Source of the DNA: Sulfuriferula nivalis | GTDB lineage: Bacteria > Pseudomonadota > Gammaproteobacteria > Burkholderiales > Sulfuriferulaceae | Direction: 5' to 3' | Assembly: GCF_009937995.1 (NCBI RefSeq) | Contig: NZ_AP021881.1 | Location: 1,240,001 to 1,304,000 of the forward strand | DNA: 64,000 nt | Shown here: one piece after another, positions 23,984 through 32,791 of the stretch | How positions within the stretch are numbered: position 1 is the first letter of the stretch | Layout of the letters: the number at the start of each line of letters is the position of its first letter | Notes under the pieces: generated by a model | What the model saw: the letters and a program-made list of their open reading frames with translations, nothing else | Databases searched by the model: none | What the model was told of the DNA's origin: nothing | Translations under genes and position numbers: made by a program

Positions 23984-24046
23984 ACCTAACGAATAAGGTT
24001 AGATTGTGATCGCGAAGCGAGCCACAATCTGAACCGTTTGTTGGAC
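23984..24046 (+). other. attC site, right of the cassette
   Basis: ACCTAAC (RYYYAAC) and GTTGGAC (GTTRRRY) bound 63 bases. The halves pair as imperfect arms with unpaired extra bases around AGATTGTG/CACAATCT, the expected attC fold. IS91 sequence begins three bases after the R' core, next to CAAG. Confidence 0.85.
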
Positions 24047-24298
24047 AAGCCCGGCATGGCTGGGGCGGGTGTTGCTTGAGCGCTTATGGAAATATCTTTT
24101 TGACTATGCTGGCATAACTGGACGCGTTACGCATCCCACCCGCCATTTCACGACCTTCACGTTGCCATTGCAGCAACTTATTCTATTCAACTCACCGTTT
24201 TTAGTCGGCTTTTCGGGCATGTTAACCCAATTTCAGCCTTCTTCAGGGCGAGCACGGCCATACCTGCCTAGTCTGGCAGGTGGGCGGTGTGGGCTGGT

Positions 24299-25414
24299 TT
24301 AGCGCATGGTCTCCCACCCTGTGTCATCTGCTCTGTGTTCCCGTTTTATAGATGGGGCTGATGTGGCTAGCGGTATCGCTTTGATACGTGTGCGCACTAT
24401 CTTCATCACCCCACCGCAACATTGGCAACGTATCGCTGGTCTGGGTTGCGCTGGCGGCGGATTGTTCCGTCGCCATAGGTGGGTCAGCTGTAGCTGGGTG
24501 AGTAGTTTGCTATTGGGATGCAGGTAGCCAAAGTTGCGGGCGCGGCGGTAGCCTTTGGGCAGAATGTGTTGCAGTATCAGTCGCAGGAAGGCTACACCAC
24601 TCAAGGTACGGGTTTCCATTTGTTTGGTTTGGCTGTTCCGGTAACGGAAGGTGACCTGACCATGCCGGTCGGAGAGGATGTCTTTCTCCTGTATCACCCC
24701 CCGATACAGATAGCGCCCAAGGTAGATCAGAGCGTGCTGTCCAGTGCCGACGGCTTTGCAATCCACCACCCAATCGGTCGGGTAATCGTTTGGCAGGGTG
24801 AGTCCTGCTTGTCTGATGCCTGCCAGTAATTTGGCACGAAATACTTTGGCCAGGGCTTTGTGGTTAAACAGGTAGTTGCCGTGTTTATGACGCATGCGTC
24901 GCTGTTTGGGGTTAAAGGCGACAGCGGGCATGACGAGATGCACATGGGGGTGATAGTCCAGTCGGCGGTTATGGGTATGCAGTACAGTCACCGCCCCTGC
25001 GCTGCCGCGCAGCTTGTTGTCGTTTTGGCTGAAGGTGTTGACTGTTTCCCACGCGCAGCGTGTGATCAAGTCATACATGACGCGCTGATGTTGCCAGGCC
25101 AGTGTGCGCAACTGGGCGGGCACGGTGAAGGTGAGCATGAAGTAGTTGGCGGGGATGGATTTGTGTAATTGCTGGTCTATCCAGCGCTGTGATTCGTGCG
25201 CCTGGCAATGCGGGCAATGCCGATGACCGCAGGAATGTGGCAGGTAGCTGGGTGTTTGACAATCATCACAGGCAAGTTGCATCCTCGGGCTCATCTGGCT
25301 ACGGCAGGTTTGAAAGGCGGTTAAGGCAGCTTGCTGGCTGGGCAATAGGTGATGACCGTGTTGTGCAAGCAGTTTAGCTGCGTAGGTTGCTACGATGTGC
25401 GCCAGTCTGATCAT
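24299..25414 (-). CDS. tnpA: IS91 family transposase, right copy
   Basis: The gene is identical to 22295-23410 (371 aa, zinc-binding N-terminus, HUH and double-Tyr motifs). Its start ATG overlaps the stop of the shifted recombinase frame. Confidence 0.93.
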   Translation of the reverse strand: MIRLAHIVATYAAKLLAQHGHHLLPSQQAALTAFQTCRSQMSPRMQLACDDCQTPSYLPHSCGHRHCPHCQAHESQRWIDQQLHKSIPANYFMLTFTVPAQLRTLAWQHQRVMYDLITRCAWETVNTFSQNDNKLRGSAGAVTVLHTHNRRLDYHPHVHLVMPAVAFNPKQRRMRHKHGNYLFNHKALAKVFRAKLLAGIRQAGLTLPNDYPTDWVVDCKAVGTGQHALIYLGRYLYRGVIQEKDILSDRHGQVTFRYRNSQTKQMETRTLSGVAFLRLILQHILPKGYRRARNFGYLHPNSKLLTQLQLTHLWRRNNPPPAQPRPAIRCQCCGGVMKIVRTRIKAIPLATSAPSIKREHRADDTGWETMR

Positions 25415-26324
25415 TTGACTTTGCCCCAATGAATGTGGAATTTCTCCATTAATTGATTAAGGCGAGTGTGTGCGCTCTGATGGCGTTGTTCGGTGAGGTG
25501 GGTGTAGCGGATGGTGGTGAGGATGGACTGGTGTCCGAGTATCTGCTGAATTTCGAGTAAATCGATGCCAGCTTCTATCAGGTGGGTGGCATAGCTGTGG
25601 CGCAGGCTGTGTGGTGTAATTCTTTTTTTAAGCCACAGTCACGGGTCACTTGACCCAAGGTGGTCTGGATACCACCACGATCCAGCGGGGTGCGTGCCAA
25701 GTGCGATTTGGCAAGACCGCCGTGTCGATTAGGAAAGAGCAAGCTTGGGTTGCGATGGGTGAGCCAGAAACGGCGCAATACCTGCAAGGTGTTCTCTGAT
25801 AACGGCACCAATCGATCACGGTTGCCTTTGGCGTTGCGTACTTGCACCCGCATCCGATCCGCATCGATATCCCCTACCTGCAAGCGTAAGCCTTCGCCTA
25901 ATCGTAAGCCCAGGCTGTAGAGGGTGAAGAAGAATACGCGGTAGCTCAATACGCGGGTGGCCATGAAGATTTGTTGTGCCTGGGCGACGGTAATGATGTC
26001 GGGCAGGCTATATGACTTGGGTGGTTTAACCAGATCCGCACCTGGCCAGGGTTGGCTGAGTACATGGGCATAATAGAACTTCAGTCCATACAGATCATGT
26101 TTGAGCGTACTCCATGAATGGGTATCCAGGATGCGAACAAAATAGTCGGTTAATTGTGGCTTGGTGAGCGCGTCTATCTGGTCATTAAAATACACCGCTG
26201 CGCGCCGTACGCCGTGTGAATACAAGGCGATGGTTTTAGGCTGCATGCCTCTGAGCTTGAGGCAATTCAGCAGTCGCTGGTGATTGTGCTCGAAGTGCGC
26301 GGGGATGGGTGTGGGGGCTGTCAA
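25411..26324 (-). CDS. IS91-associated tyrosine recombinase, right copy, needs a -1 frameshift
   Basis: The gene is identical to 21385-22298, including the A7 run at 25623-25629 and the out-of-frame catalytic C-terminus. The zero frame alone ends at 25578. Confidence 0.8.
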
Positions 26325-26436
26325 TGTCGTCTCCTCGTGGTACAGTAATCAAAATTCCATTGCTGGGGGAGACGAAATTATGCTGCGTAATTTGATGGTT
26401 CGGGAATATTTCTCCGCGATAGCGGCTTCGTTCAAC

Positions 26437-26674
26437 TAATGGTTCCATTCTTGAAAAAATCCCAGTCTCCTGGATTTTGCTTATATTTCTCGCTATTAAC
26501 TAAGGACCATAATCTGGTTGGCATTTTTTTGCCACTTACAGTCACAAAGGTATTGGTTCCGAGGGGAGTGGAGGCTTGCGAATTGGGTAGGTATTGGCCT
26601 TGAGGCTCACCGGCGAATGAAAAGGTCACGGTTGATATTAAAGATACCAGAAAGAACCACGCTAGCGGTTTCAT
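26437..26674 (-). pseudogene. Exported hypothetical protein, truncated at its 3' end by IS91
   Basis: The frame starts MKPLAWFFLVSLISTVTFSF with a signal peptide cleaved after FSFAG or similar. About 55 residues follow with no recognised motif (PTRLWSLVNSEKYKQNPGDW) before it meets the IS91 end. The stop it now uses (TGA) is provided by the IS sequence GTTGAACG, so the native C-terminus is lost or was very close. This could be another gene of the cassette region, but no attC is seen beside it. Confidence 0.6.
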
Positions 26675-27078
26675 GTTTTCTCTTTTTTTGGGTTAGCATT
26701 AGGATAAAAGACCACCTGTGCTGGTTTAAAATTGACCAAATCCTATGATGGTACAGCGTACTACACGGCTGTTGATAAGTCGATCCGACTGTAGTTGGTT
26801 TTGATCTCTAGTTTGAGTAGTTAATGATATTTCTCTAGAAGCTTGATGATTGTATGGTTATCGGATTTCTGTTTTAGAATAGCTCTCCTACCACAAGCGC
26901 TCATTGGCGAACCACTTCTGTCTAGCGACGGGAATGTCCGCTAAGGCCGAGATCCGGACAGTTGCGCCAATAACAGCGATGGTCAGTAATTCGGCCTTTG
27001 CGTACTGTGGCAATTTCCTGAAAAGGCAGTAAGATCAGTTTGCAGGAATGTCCGCTTCCAACTGAACCATCATGGGCT
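26675..27078. other. Gene-free stretch with a palindrome-bounded repeat
   Basis: No gene is seen. The stretch 26944-26998 (AGGCCGAGATCCGG ... TCAGTAATTCGGCCT) is the second copy of the repeat at 18996-19060, with a 7-bp terminal inverted repeat. Two AATGTCCGCT motifs at about 26933 and 27045 flank it and also recur in other intergenic regions of the window. Confidence 0.6.
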
Positions 27079-28734
27079 CTACATTTGACTGTATATTGGT
27101 CCCGACCCACCTTCGGGCGGCACCCAATTAATATTCTGCCTCGGGTCCTTAATGTCACAGGTTTTGCAGTGTATGCAATTTTGAGCATTGATTTGAAGCT
27201 TCGAACCTTCAGGGATAGAAATGACTTCATATACACCGGCCGGACAATAAAGTTGCTCAGGAGCACCAAAGTATTTGAGGTTATATTGAATCGGAACCTG
27301 CTCGTTTTTTAATTTAAGATGACAAGGCTGATTATGTTCATGGGCTATGTTCGACAGGGCAATCGAACTAAGCCGGTCAAAACTTAATTTGTTATCAGGT
27401 TTCTCGTAATAAATCGGCTCAGATTCAGTTGTGAGCTTTGTGCATAGGTGATCGGGTTGCTTATGCTTTATCGTCCAAGGCAAATTGAGCCCGATTGATG
27501 TGAGCCACAATTCCGCAACAGAAAAAAATCCCCCAACGAATGTCCCCAGTCGTGAAATCCACGGCTTGGCATTTCGGACACGATACAAGTCTTTCCATAC
27601 CCAAGAGGATTGAAGCTTTGCCATGTAGCCATCCAGTCGATCATTTGCACGCCCAGATTCCATAGCTTCAAATGCAGCTTCAGCGGCCAGCATCCCTGAC
27701 TTCATAGCATTATGACTGCCTTTTATGCGCGGGACATTCACCATGCCTGCACTGCAACCAATGAGTACGCCCCCAGCGAACACCAGCTCAGGAAGAGACT
27801 GAATTCCGCCTTCACTAATTGCACGTGCACCATAAGAAATACGACGCCCCCCCTCCAGAACCGACCGGACTTGAGGATGCTTTTTGAATCGCTGAAACTC
27901 TTCAAACGGCGATAGATAAGGATTTTGATAATCTAAATGGACTATGAAGCCGATAGAAACAAGATTTTTACCGTAGTGATATAGAAATGATCCTCCACCA
28001 GTATTATTAGTCAAAGGCCAACCAACGGAGTGCTCAACTAATCCGAGTTGATGCTTATCGGGGGAGACCTCCCAAATCTCCTTGAGGCCGATTCCGTATT
28101 TCTGAAAATTATCAGGACCTCTTAGCTGGAAATGATCTTCTGCTTTCTTGGTGAGTGAGCCCCTCGTCCCCTCCGCAAAAAACGTATAACTAGCATGAAT
28201 CTCGATCCCGGGAGAAAATTCGGCTTTCTGCGCTCCCGTAGCGTCTAACCCTAGATCTCCAGTTACAACGCCCTTCAGTGCACCAGTCTCAGTAAAGATC
28301 ACATCGACAGCAGAGAATCCGGGATAAATTTCAACACCAAGCGACTCAGCTTGAATTGCTAACCACTGACAAAGCTCGCCCAGACTTCCAATATAGTTGC
28401 CATCATTAAGCATTAATGGAGGAAGAAACCTCATGGGAAATTTGTATTTATTTTCTGCAGTTAGCCAGTAGAAGTGCTCTTGCTTCACTTCAGTTGTAAG
28501 TGGGGCACCAAGCTGATGCCATTCGGGGATCAACTCATCAAGCGCCTTCGGATCAATTACTGCTCCGGAGAGAATATGTGCACCAACTTGCGCACCTTTT
28601 TCCAGAACGCAAACACTGAGTTCTTTACTGGCATCATTCGCTAACTGTTTAAAACGAATGGCTGCAGAAAGCCCAGCTGGGCCTGCACCAACAATGAGCA
28701 AGTCATAAGTCATTACATCTCTTTGTGTGTCCAT
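27079..28734 (-). CDS. Electron transfer flavoprotein-ubiquinone oxidoreductase
   Basis: ETF-QO takes electrons from reduced ETF and passes them to the quinone pool at the inner membrane. The ATG at 28734 (MDTQRDVMTYDLLIVGAGPA, GAGAG upstream) gives 551 aa, the usual ETF-QO length. An ATG seven codons later is an alternative. The FAD-binding GAGPAGLSAAIRFKQL lies near residue 16, VCVLEKGAQVGAHILSGAV near 45, and the C-terminal 4Fe-4S cluster motif CIHCKTCDIKDPRQNINWVP near 525. It is eight bases downstream of a LysR-type regulator gene on the same strand and opposite to etfBA, which supplies its electron donor. No defect is visible. Confidence 0.95.
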   Translation of the reverse strand: MDTQRDVMTYDLLIVGAGPAGLSAAIRFKQLANDASKELSVCVLEKGAQVGAHILSGAVIDPKALDELIPEWHQLGAPLTTEVKQEHFYWLTAENKYKFPMRFLPPLMLNDGNYIGSLGELCQWLAIQAESLGVEIYPGFSAVDVIFTETGALKGVVTGDLGLDATGAQKAEFSPGIEIHASYTFFAEGTRGSLTKKAEDHFQLRGPDNFQKYGIGLKEIWEVSPDKHQLGLVEHSVGWPLTNNTGGGSFLYHYGKNLVSIGFIVHLDYQNPYLSPFEEFQRFKKHPQVRSVLEGGRRISYGARAISEGGIQSLPELVFAGGVLIGCSAGMVNVPRIKGSHNAMKSGMLAAEAAFEAMESGRANDRLDGYMAKLQSSWVWKDLYRVRNAKPWISRLGTFVGGFFSVAELWLTSIGLNLPWTIKHKQPDHLCTKLTTESEPIYYEKPDNKLSFDRLSSIALSNIAHEHNQPCHLKLKNEQVPIQYNLKYFGAPEQLYCPAGVYEVISIPEGSKLQINAQNCIHCKTCDIKDPRQNINWVPPEGGSGPIYSQM

Positions 28735-28741
28735 TTCGCTC

Positions 28742-29668
28742 TCAGGGAATGTAGGGTAATTGAATAATATCTGTGGTCGCAGCACCAGCTGTAAAGGCTC
28801 GGCATTCTTTCAGAAAGTCGCGAATGCCCGCTGTTTGAAACTTCTGCTTATGCATAACGAAGTGAAAAACCCTGCGCAGATTCAGCTTAGGCATTTCCAC
28901 AGGAACAAGGCTGCCACGCCTGAAAGCATCGCGTAGTGCGAGCCGAGAAATACATCCGACCCCTAATCCAGACTCGACTGCACGCTTAATGGCCTCTGTG
29001 TGTTCTAACTCGAGTCTGATTTTAGGGTAGACGTACTGTTTGGCGAGCGCCTGTTCAATTAACTCTCGGGTTCCGGAACCTTTTTCGCGCATGATCCACG
29101 GCTCTTGCATCAGGTCTTTTAATGAAACCTTATCCAATGCAGCCAGTCGATGTCCGGGCGCACAGAACACAACCAGTTCATCCTCTAACCAGGGTTCTAC
29201 CAGCAAATCAGGATGCGAACAGCTGCTTTCTACCATCCCAAGGTCCAAGTTGAAACCTAGTAATCCCTCGACCATAGAGGCGGTGTTGTGCACAGACAGG
29301 TTGATCTTGCTCTCGGGATAAGTCTGCAAAAAATTGACAGCAATCAAGGGCGCGAGGTAGTTCCCAATAGTCAGCGTTGCACCGATACTTAAATTCCCAT
29401 ATCCCAGACGACCAGATAGCAAATCCTCAACGCCATGAGCTCGATCAAGCAGATCTACGGCCTGAGGTAGTAGCCCTCTGCCCATGTCATTAAGCCGAAG
29501 GCTTTTACCTACTCTGTCAAAGAGAGGGGTGCCAAACTGCTTTTCAATTTCAGCCAAGGATGTGCTTGTCGCAGATTGTGAGAGTGATAGCGCCTCTGTT
29601 GCTCGAGAGATGCTCTCTACTCGGGCAACAGCAACAAAAATCTCTATTTGGCGGAGAGTGAATCTCAT
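28742..29668 (-). CDS. LysR-family transcriptional regulator
   Basis: The 308-aa protein has the N-terminal winged helix-turn-helix of LysR proteins (FVAVARVESISRATEALSLS then QSATSTSLAEIEKQFGTPLF, residues 10-55) and the co-inducer domain (LSIGATLTIGNYLAPLIAVN near 95; GLGVGCISRLALRDAF near 240). It is adjacent to ETF-QO and divergent from etfB with 101 bases between, the classic layout of a LysR regulator controlling the divergent operon and itself. The inducer is unknown. Confidence 0.93.
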   Translation of the reverse strand: MRFTLRQIEIFVAVARVESISRATEALSLSQSATSTSLAEIEKQFGTPLFDRVGKSLRLNDMGRGLLPQAVDLLDRAHGVEDLLSGRLGYGNLSIGATLTIGNYLAPLIAVNFLQTYPESKINLSVHNTASMVEGLLGFNLDLGMVESSCSHPDLLVEPWLEDELVVFCAPGHRLAALDKVSLKDLMQEPWIMREKGSGTRELIEQALAKQYVYPKIRLELEHTEAIKRAVESGLGVGCISRLALRDAFRRGSLVPVEMPKLNLRRVFHFVMHKQKFQTAGIRDFLKECRAFTAGAATTDIIQLPYIP

Positions 29669-29769
29669 AATCTATTAAATCGAACAATATTATCCAAACA
29701 ATCAATTATGCAGATATTATATGCGCCTTTAGAATGCATGTGCAACGTAAACATTAAAGGTGTTTCAAG
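29669..29769. promoter_or_regulatory. Divergent LysR/etfB intergenic control region
   Basis: This AT-rich 101 bases separates the two start codons. It contains several T-N11-A arrangements around TTATGCAGATATTATATGC (about 29706-29724) and ACAATATTATCC (about 29686-29697). I cannot single out one operator or promoter box with confidence. AAAGG before the etfB GTG serves as ribosome-binding site. Confidence 0.45.
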
Positions 29770-30519
29770 GTGAAAATTCTAGTCCCGATTAAACGTGTAG
29801 TTGATTACAACGTCCAGGTTCGACCAACTGATGATGGAAGGCAAGTTGAGCTTGCGGGCGTAAAGATGTCGCCCAATCCTTTCGATGAAAATGCGCTTGA
29901 AGAGGCGCTTCGTCTAAAAGAAGCAGGATTAGCAACGGAAATCGTTGCCGTGACTTTTGGGAACAGCATGAACCAGGATGTACTCCGGCATGCTTTGGCC
30001 ATGGGGGTGGACCGCGCTATCTTGGTTGATGTAGATAAACAGCCTGATTCATTGGGGGTGGCTAAGTTGCTTAAAGCCATTGTTAAGCGTGAGACGCCGC
30101 AACTTGTGTTGATGGGCAAACAAGCCATTGACTACGACGCTGGCCAGACACCACAAATGCTTGCCGGACTGCTAGGGTGGCCACAAGGAACCTTTGTTTC
30201 AAAGGTTGAATTCAAGGGTGAGCAAGTTGAGGTGACCCGTGAAATTGATGGTGGAACGGAAACGCTAAAACTGCAATTACCTGTGGTGATTAGTGTTGAC
30301 CTGCGTTTAAACTCCCCAAGATTTGTAAAGCTTCCCAACCTGATGATGGCAAAGAAAAAGCCGATTGAAACTTTGAGCGCCAGTGAACTGGTTCCAAACT
30401 GCGAATCGAAGCTTAAAACACTAGGTATTTCCTACCCGCCCTCCAGAAAGCCCGCACAGATGCTTACAAGTGTTGACGAGCTGATTGGCAAACTTAAAAA
30501 CGAGGCAGGAGTTTTATAA
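29770..30519 (+). CDS. etfB: Electron transfer flavoprotein subunit beta
   Basis: The GTG at 29770 is supported by AAAGG nine bases upstream. The 249-aa protein opens MKILVPIKRVVDYNVQVRP and has the adenine-nucleotide-binding-domain features of EtfB (NPFDENALEEALRLKEAG near 36, LMGKQAIDYDAGQTPQMLAG near 113 with the AMP/FAD loop, VSVDLRLNSPRFVKLPNLM-like stretch near 175). EtfB pairs with EtfA as a soluble electron carrier between flavin dehydrogenases and ETF-QO. The stop overlaps the etfA ATG by one base. Confidence 0.96.
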   Translation: MKILVPIKRVVDYNVQVRPTDDGRQVELAGVKMSPNPFDENALEEALRLKEAGLATEIVAVTFGNSMNQDVLRHALAMGVDRAILVDVDKQPDSLGVAKLLKAIVKRETPQLVLMGKQAIDYDAGQTPQMLAGLLGWPQGTFVSKVEFKGEQVEVTREIDGGTETLKLQLPVVISVDLRLNSPRFVKLPNLMMAKKKPIETLSASELVPNCESKLKTLGISYPPSRKPAQMLTSVDELIGKLKNEAGVL

Positions 30520-31463
30520 TGAGCATACTCGTTTTAGCAGAACACGATGGTCAGAAAATAAAAATCTCTACGCTGCAAGCGATAGGCGCTGCAAAGCAAA
30601 TGGGCTCTCCAGTTCATCTGTTGATTGTGGGCAACCAAATCAGAGAGGTTGTCGCAGATGCTCAGAGCTTAGAGAATGTAGATAAAGTCTTGGTCGCTGA
30701 AGCCAGCCGCTTCAATCATCTGTTGGCCGAAGACGTAGCTCCGCTTGTGGCAATGATTGCAACGGACTATCAGGCACTGGTTGCCGCACATACCTCCTTT
30801 GCAAGAGACGTGTTACCACGTACGGCAGCTTTACTTGATGTGGCAATGATTTCCGATGTTCTTGAAATTCATTCCCCTAAAACATTTAGCCGTCCGATTT
30901 ATGCAGGCAATCTGGTTGCAATGGTTCAGAGTGAAGAGTCCATTCAGGTGCTGACCATACGCGGCAACCGCTTCTCTCCAGTCAATAATAGCGATTCACA
31001 TATCGCTGTTATTGAGGCCATTGATATACCGGACTTACCCATTAATACCATCTGGATTTCTGAGGACAAGCAGGCTTCTGATCGCCCTGCGTTATCAACA
31101 GCAAAGGTCGTTGTGTCAGGTGGTCGTTCATTGGGCAGCAAAGAGCAATTTGAAAGTACCTTGGGACCTTTGGCTGCGAATCTAGGTGCGGCAATTGGCG
31201 CAACTCGGGCTGCGGTCGATTCTGGTTATGCCTCGAATGAATCACAGGTAGGGCAAACAGGCACACAGGTGGCTCCTGACCTCTATATTGCTTTAGGCAT
31301 TTCAGGCTCGATTCAACATACAGCTGGCATGAAAGATAGCAAAGTCATCGTCGCTGTGAATCTGGATCCCGATGCTCTAATTTTTCAAGTGGCTGATTAT
31401 GGGTTAGTTGCTGACTTGTTTGACGTGGTACCGCAACTAAACAATGCACTAGCCAAAAATTAA
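30519..31463 (+). CDS. etfA: Electron transfer flavoprotein subunit alpha
   Basis: The 314-aa protein has an N-terminal Rossmann-like domain (MSILVLAEHDGQKIKISTLQ) and the C-terminal FAD-binding domain with VVSGGRSLGSKEQFE near 205, ATRAAVDSGYASNESQVGQT near 230, and LYIALGISGSIQHTAGMKDS then VAVNLDPDALIFQVADYG near 260-300. These are the signature EtfA FAD contacts. It is translated with etfB (overlapping TAATG). Confidence 0.96.
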   Translation: MSILVLAEHDGQKIKISTLQAIGAAKQMGSPVHLLIVGNQIREVVADAQSLENVDKVLVAEASRFNHLLAEDVAPLVAMIATDYQALVAAHTSFARDVLPRTAALLDVAMISDVLEIHSPKTFSRPIYAGNLVAMVQSEESIQVLTIRGNRFSPVNNSDSHIAVIEAIDIPDLPINTIWISEDKQASDRPALSTAKVVVSGGRSLGSKEQFESTLGPLAANLGAAIGATRAAVDSGYASNESQVGQTGTQVAPDLYIALGISGSIQHTAGMKDSKVIVAVNLDPDALIFQVADYGLVADLFDVVPQLNNALAKN

Positions 31464-31475
31464 GAAGGGACGATC

Positions 31476-32252
31476 ATGAGCAAGTTCACATATGAAACAG
31501 TTAGCCACGTTCACCATTGGAACGATACTCTTTTTAGCTTCAAAACAACCCGTGACCAGGGCCTTCGTTTTGAAAATGGGCAGTTTGTAATGATTGGTCT
31601 TGAAGTTGATGGCAAGCCATTGCTTCGTGCCTATAGTATCGCCAGTCCTAACTATGAAGAGCATCTGGAGTTTTTTAGTATCAAGGTGTTGAATGGGCCG
31701 CTCACCTCACTTTTGCAGCACCTTAAAGTTGGCGATAAAGTTTTGGTGAGTAAAAAGCCTACGGGCACCCTTGTCCTAGCAGACTTACTTCCTGGAAAAC
31801 GTCTCTTTATGTTTTCTACAGGAACTGGACTGGCTCCGTTCATGAGTCTTATTCAAGACCCAGAGGCATATGAGCAGTATGAAAAGATTATTCTCATTCA
31901 CGGCGTTAGAACAGTTAGTGAACTGGCTTATGAAGACTTCATAAGCAAAGTTCTTCCTGAAAATGAGTTTTTTGGTGAAGAAATTCGCCAAAAGTTACTT
32001 TACTACCCGACGGTAACTCGTGAGGCATATCGTAATCAAGGCAGACTTACCGACCTAATCGAATCGGGAAAGCTTTTCGAGGACTTGGGTATCGAACCTC
32101 TCAACCCTGAAACAGATCGAGGAATGATTTGCGGCAGTCCAGCAATGCTCGATGACACGAGTGAGATGCTGAACCGCCGTGGGTTTGTTATTTCTCCAAG
32201 GACGGGGGTGCCAGGGCATTATGTGATCGAAAGAGCATTTGTTGAGAAATGA
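31476..32252 (+). CDS. fpr: Ferredoxin/flavodoxin-NADP(+) reductase
   Basis: The 258-aa protein has FAD-binding motif RAYSIASPNYEEHLEF near residue 50, the NADP-binding STGTGLAPFMSLIQDP near 110, and ICGSPAMLDDTSEMLNRRGF near 220. It ends VEK as in bacterial subclass reductases. GAAGGG precedes its ATG. It follows etfA by 12 bases in the same operon. The link suggests that electrons can move between NADPH, a ferredoxin or flavodoxin and the ETF system, but the physiological direction is inference. Confidence 0.93.
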   Translation: MSKFTYETVSHVHHWNDTLFSFKTTRDQGLRFENGQFVMIGLEVDGKPLLRAYSIASPNYEEHLEFFSIKVLNGPLTSLLQHLKVGDKVLVSKKPTGTLVLADLLPGKRLFMFSTGTGLAPFMSLIQDPEAYEQYEKIILIHGVRTVSELAYEDFISKVLPENEFFGEEIRQKLLYYPTVTREAYRNQGRLTDLIESGKLFEDLGIEPLNPETDRGMICGSPAMLDDTSEMLNRRGFVISPRTGVPGHYVIERAFVEK

Positions 32253-32541
32253 TTGGCGCGACAACCTAAAGTCCGGGAAGTTTTTCACCACCAATGCTAG
32301 CTTTCTGGCGTCATATTCTGACACGAGACCATCAAGCATGCTTGGTCGAATGACCGCTACGGTAGAGTAGGGAGGCATTTCGAGAATGGCAATTGTTGTC
32401 GTCAGCCACTATTGGTGAATGGTATTATCAGTTGATCGTCAATATTGTAGATGTACAATACTGGCAAAAGGCTGGTAAAGATTTATCACGGCATTATGAT
32501 GAAACCAGGTTGTTGATACTTCATTTGAGGTCTTGAAAGAA
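32253..32541 (+). promoter_or_regulatory. Intergenic region with perfect palindrome (candidate operator)
   Basis: TATTGTA-GATG-TACAATA at 32443-32460 is a perfect 7-bp inverted repeat with four-base spacer, about 80 bases before the next gene. It would suit a dimeric repressor. The rest of the stretch shows no gene I can support and no terminator after fpr. Confidence 0.5.
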
Positions 32542-32736
32542 ATGTTCATTTCGAAGTTTGTTAACTGGTTGACGGAGAAAAAACTGCTTCATCAATCTCG
32601 CCGCTGGCGTCGCGAAAAACTTGTGAATTTGTTTGAAGTAACGTATTCATCAGAGCAACCAAAACAACAAGCGCTAGTGGAAGAAGCCACTGTTAGCCCC
32701 AAGCTTCCAACACCGAAGACCATTAAACAAAAATAA
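32542..32736 (+). CDS. Small hypothetical basic protein (64 aa)
   Basis: I chose the ATG at 32542 (MFISKFVNWLTEKKLLHQSR). The frame opens three codons earlier at a TTG. The product is Lys/Arg/Gln-rich, and its C-terminal half is Pro-rich (SPKLPTPKTIKQK). Nothing is recognised. It lies 55 bases before the CorA-type gene on the same strand. Confidence 0.5.
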   Translation: MFISKFVNWLTEKKLLHQSRRWRREKLVNLFEVTYSSEQPKQQALVEEATVSPKLPTPKTIKQK

Positions 32737-32791
32737 ATAAGGTGATTTTGAACTGAAATTACCACGACCTTAACAGCGGGATAGTGCTGAC

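Larger units (their letters stand above)
23988..26436. repeat. Right arm of the 2,449-bp inverted repeat
   Basis: This is the exact reverse complement of 21273-23721 by eye. Confidence 0.95.
24050..26436 (-). mobile_element. IS91-family element, right copy (inverted)
   Basis: It is identical to the left copy and in opposite orientation. Its terIS end at 26436 truncates an exported-protein gene. Its oriIS end abuts CAAG at 24046-24049, next to the attC. Confidence 0.88.

Noticed and set aside
23407-24302. 77-codon frames at both IS91 ends (23407-23640 minus, 24069-24302 plus)
   Set aside because: They are the same IS91 non-coding end region read twice because of the inverted repeat. No ribosome-binding site or homology.
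32055-32378. 107-codon minus-strand frame after fpr
   Set aside because: Most of it is antisense to fpr. The first 40 residues lie in the gap and read plausibly, but I cannot link them to any gene.
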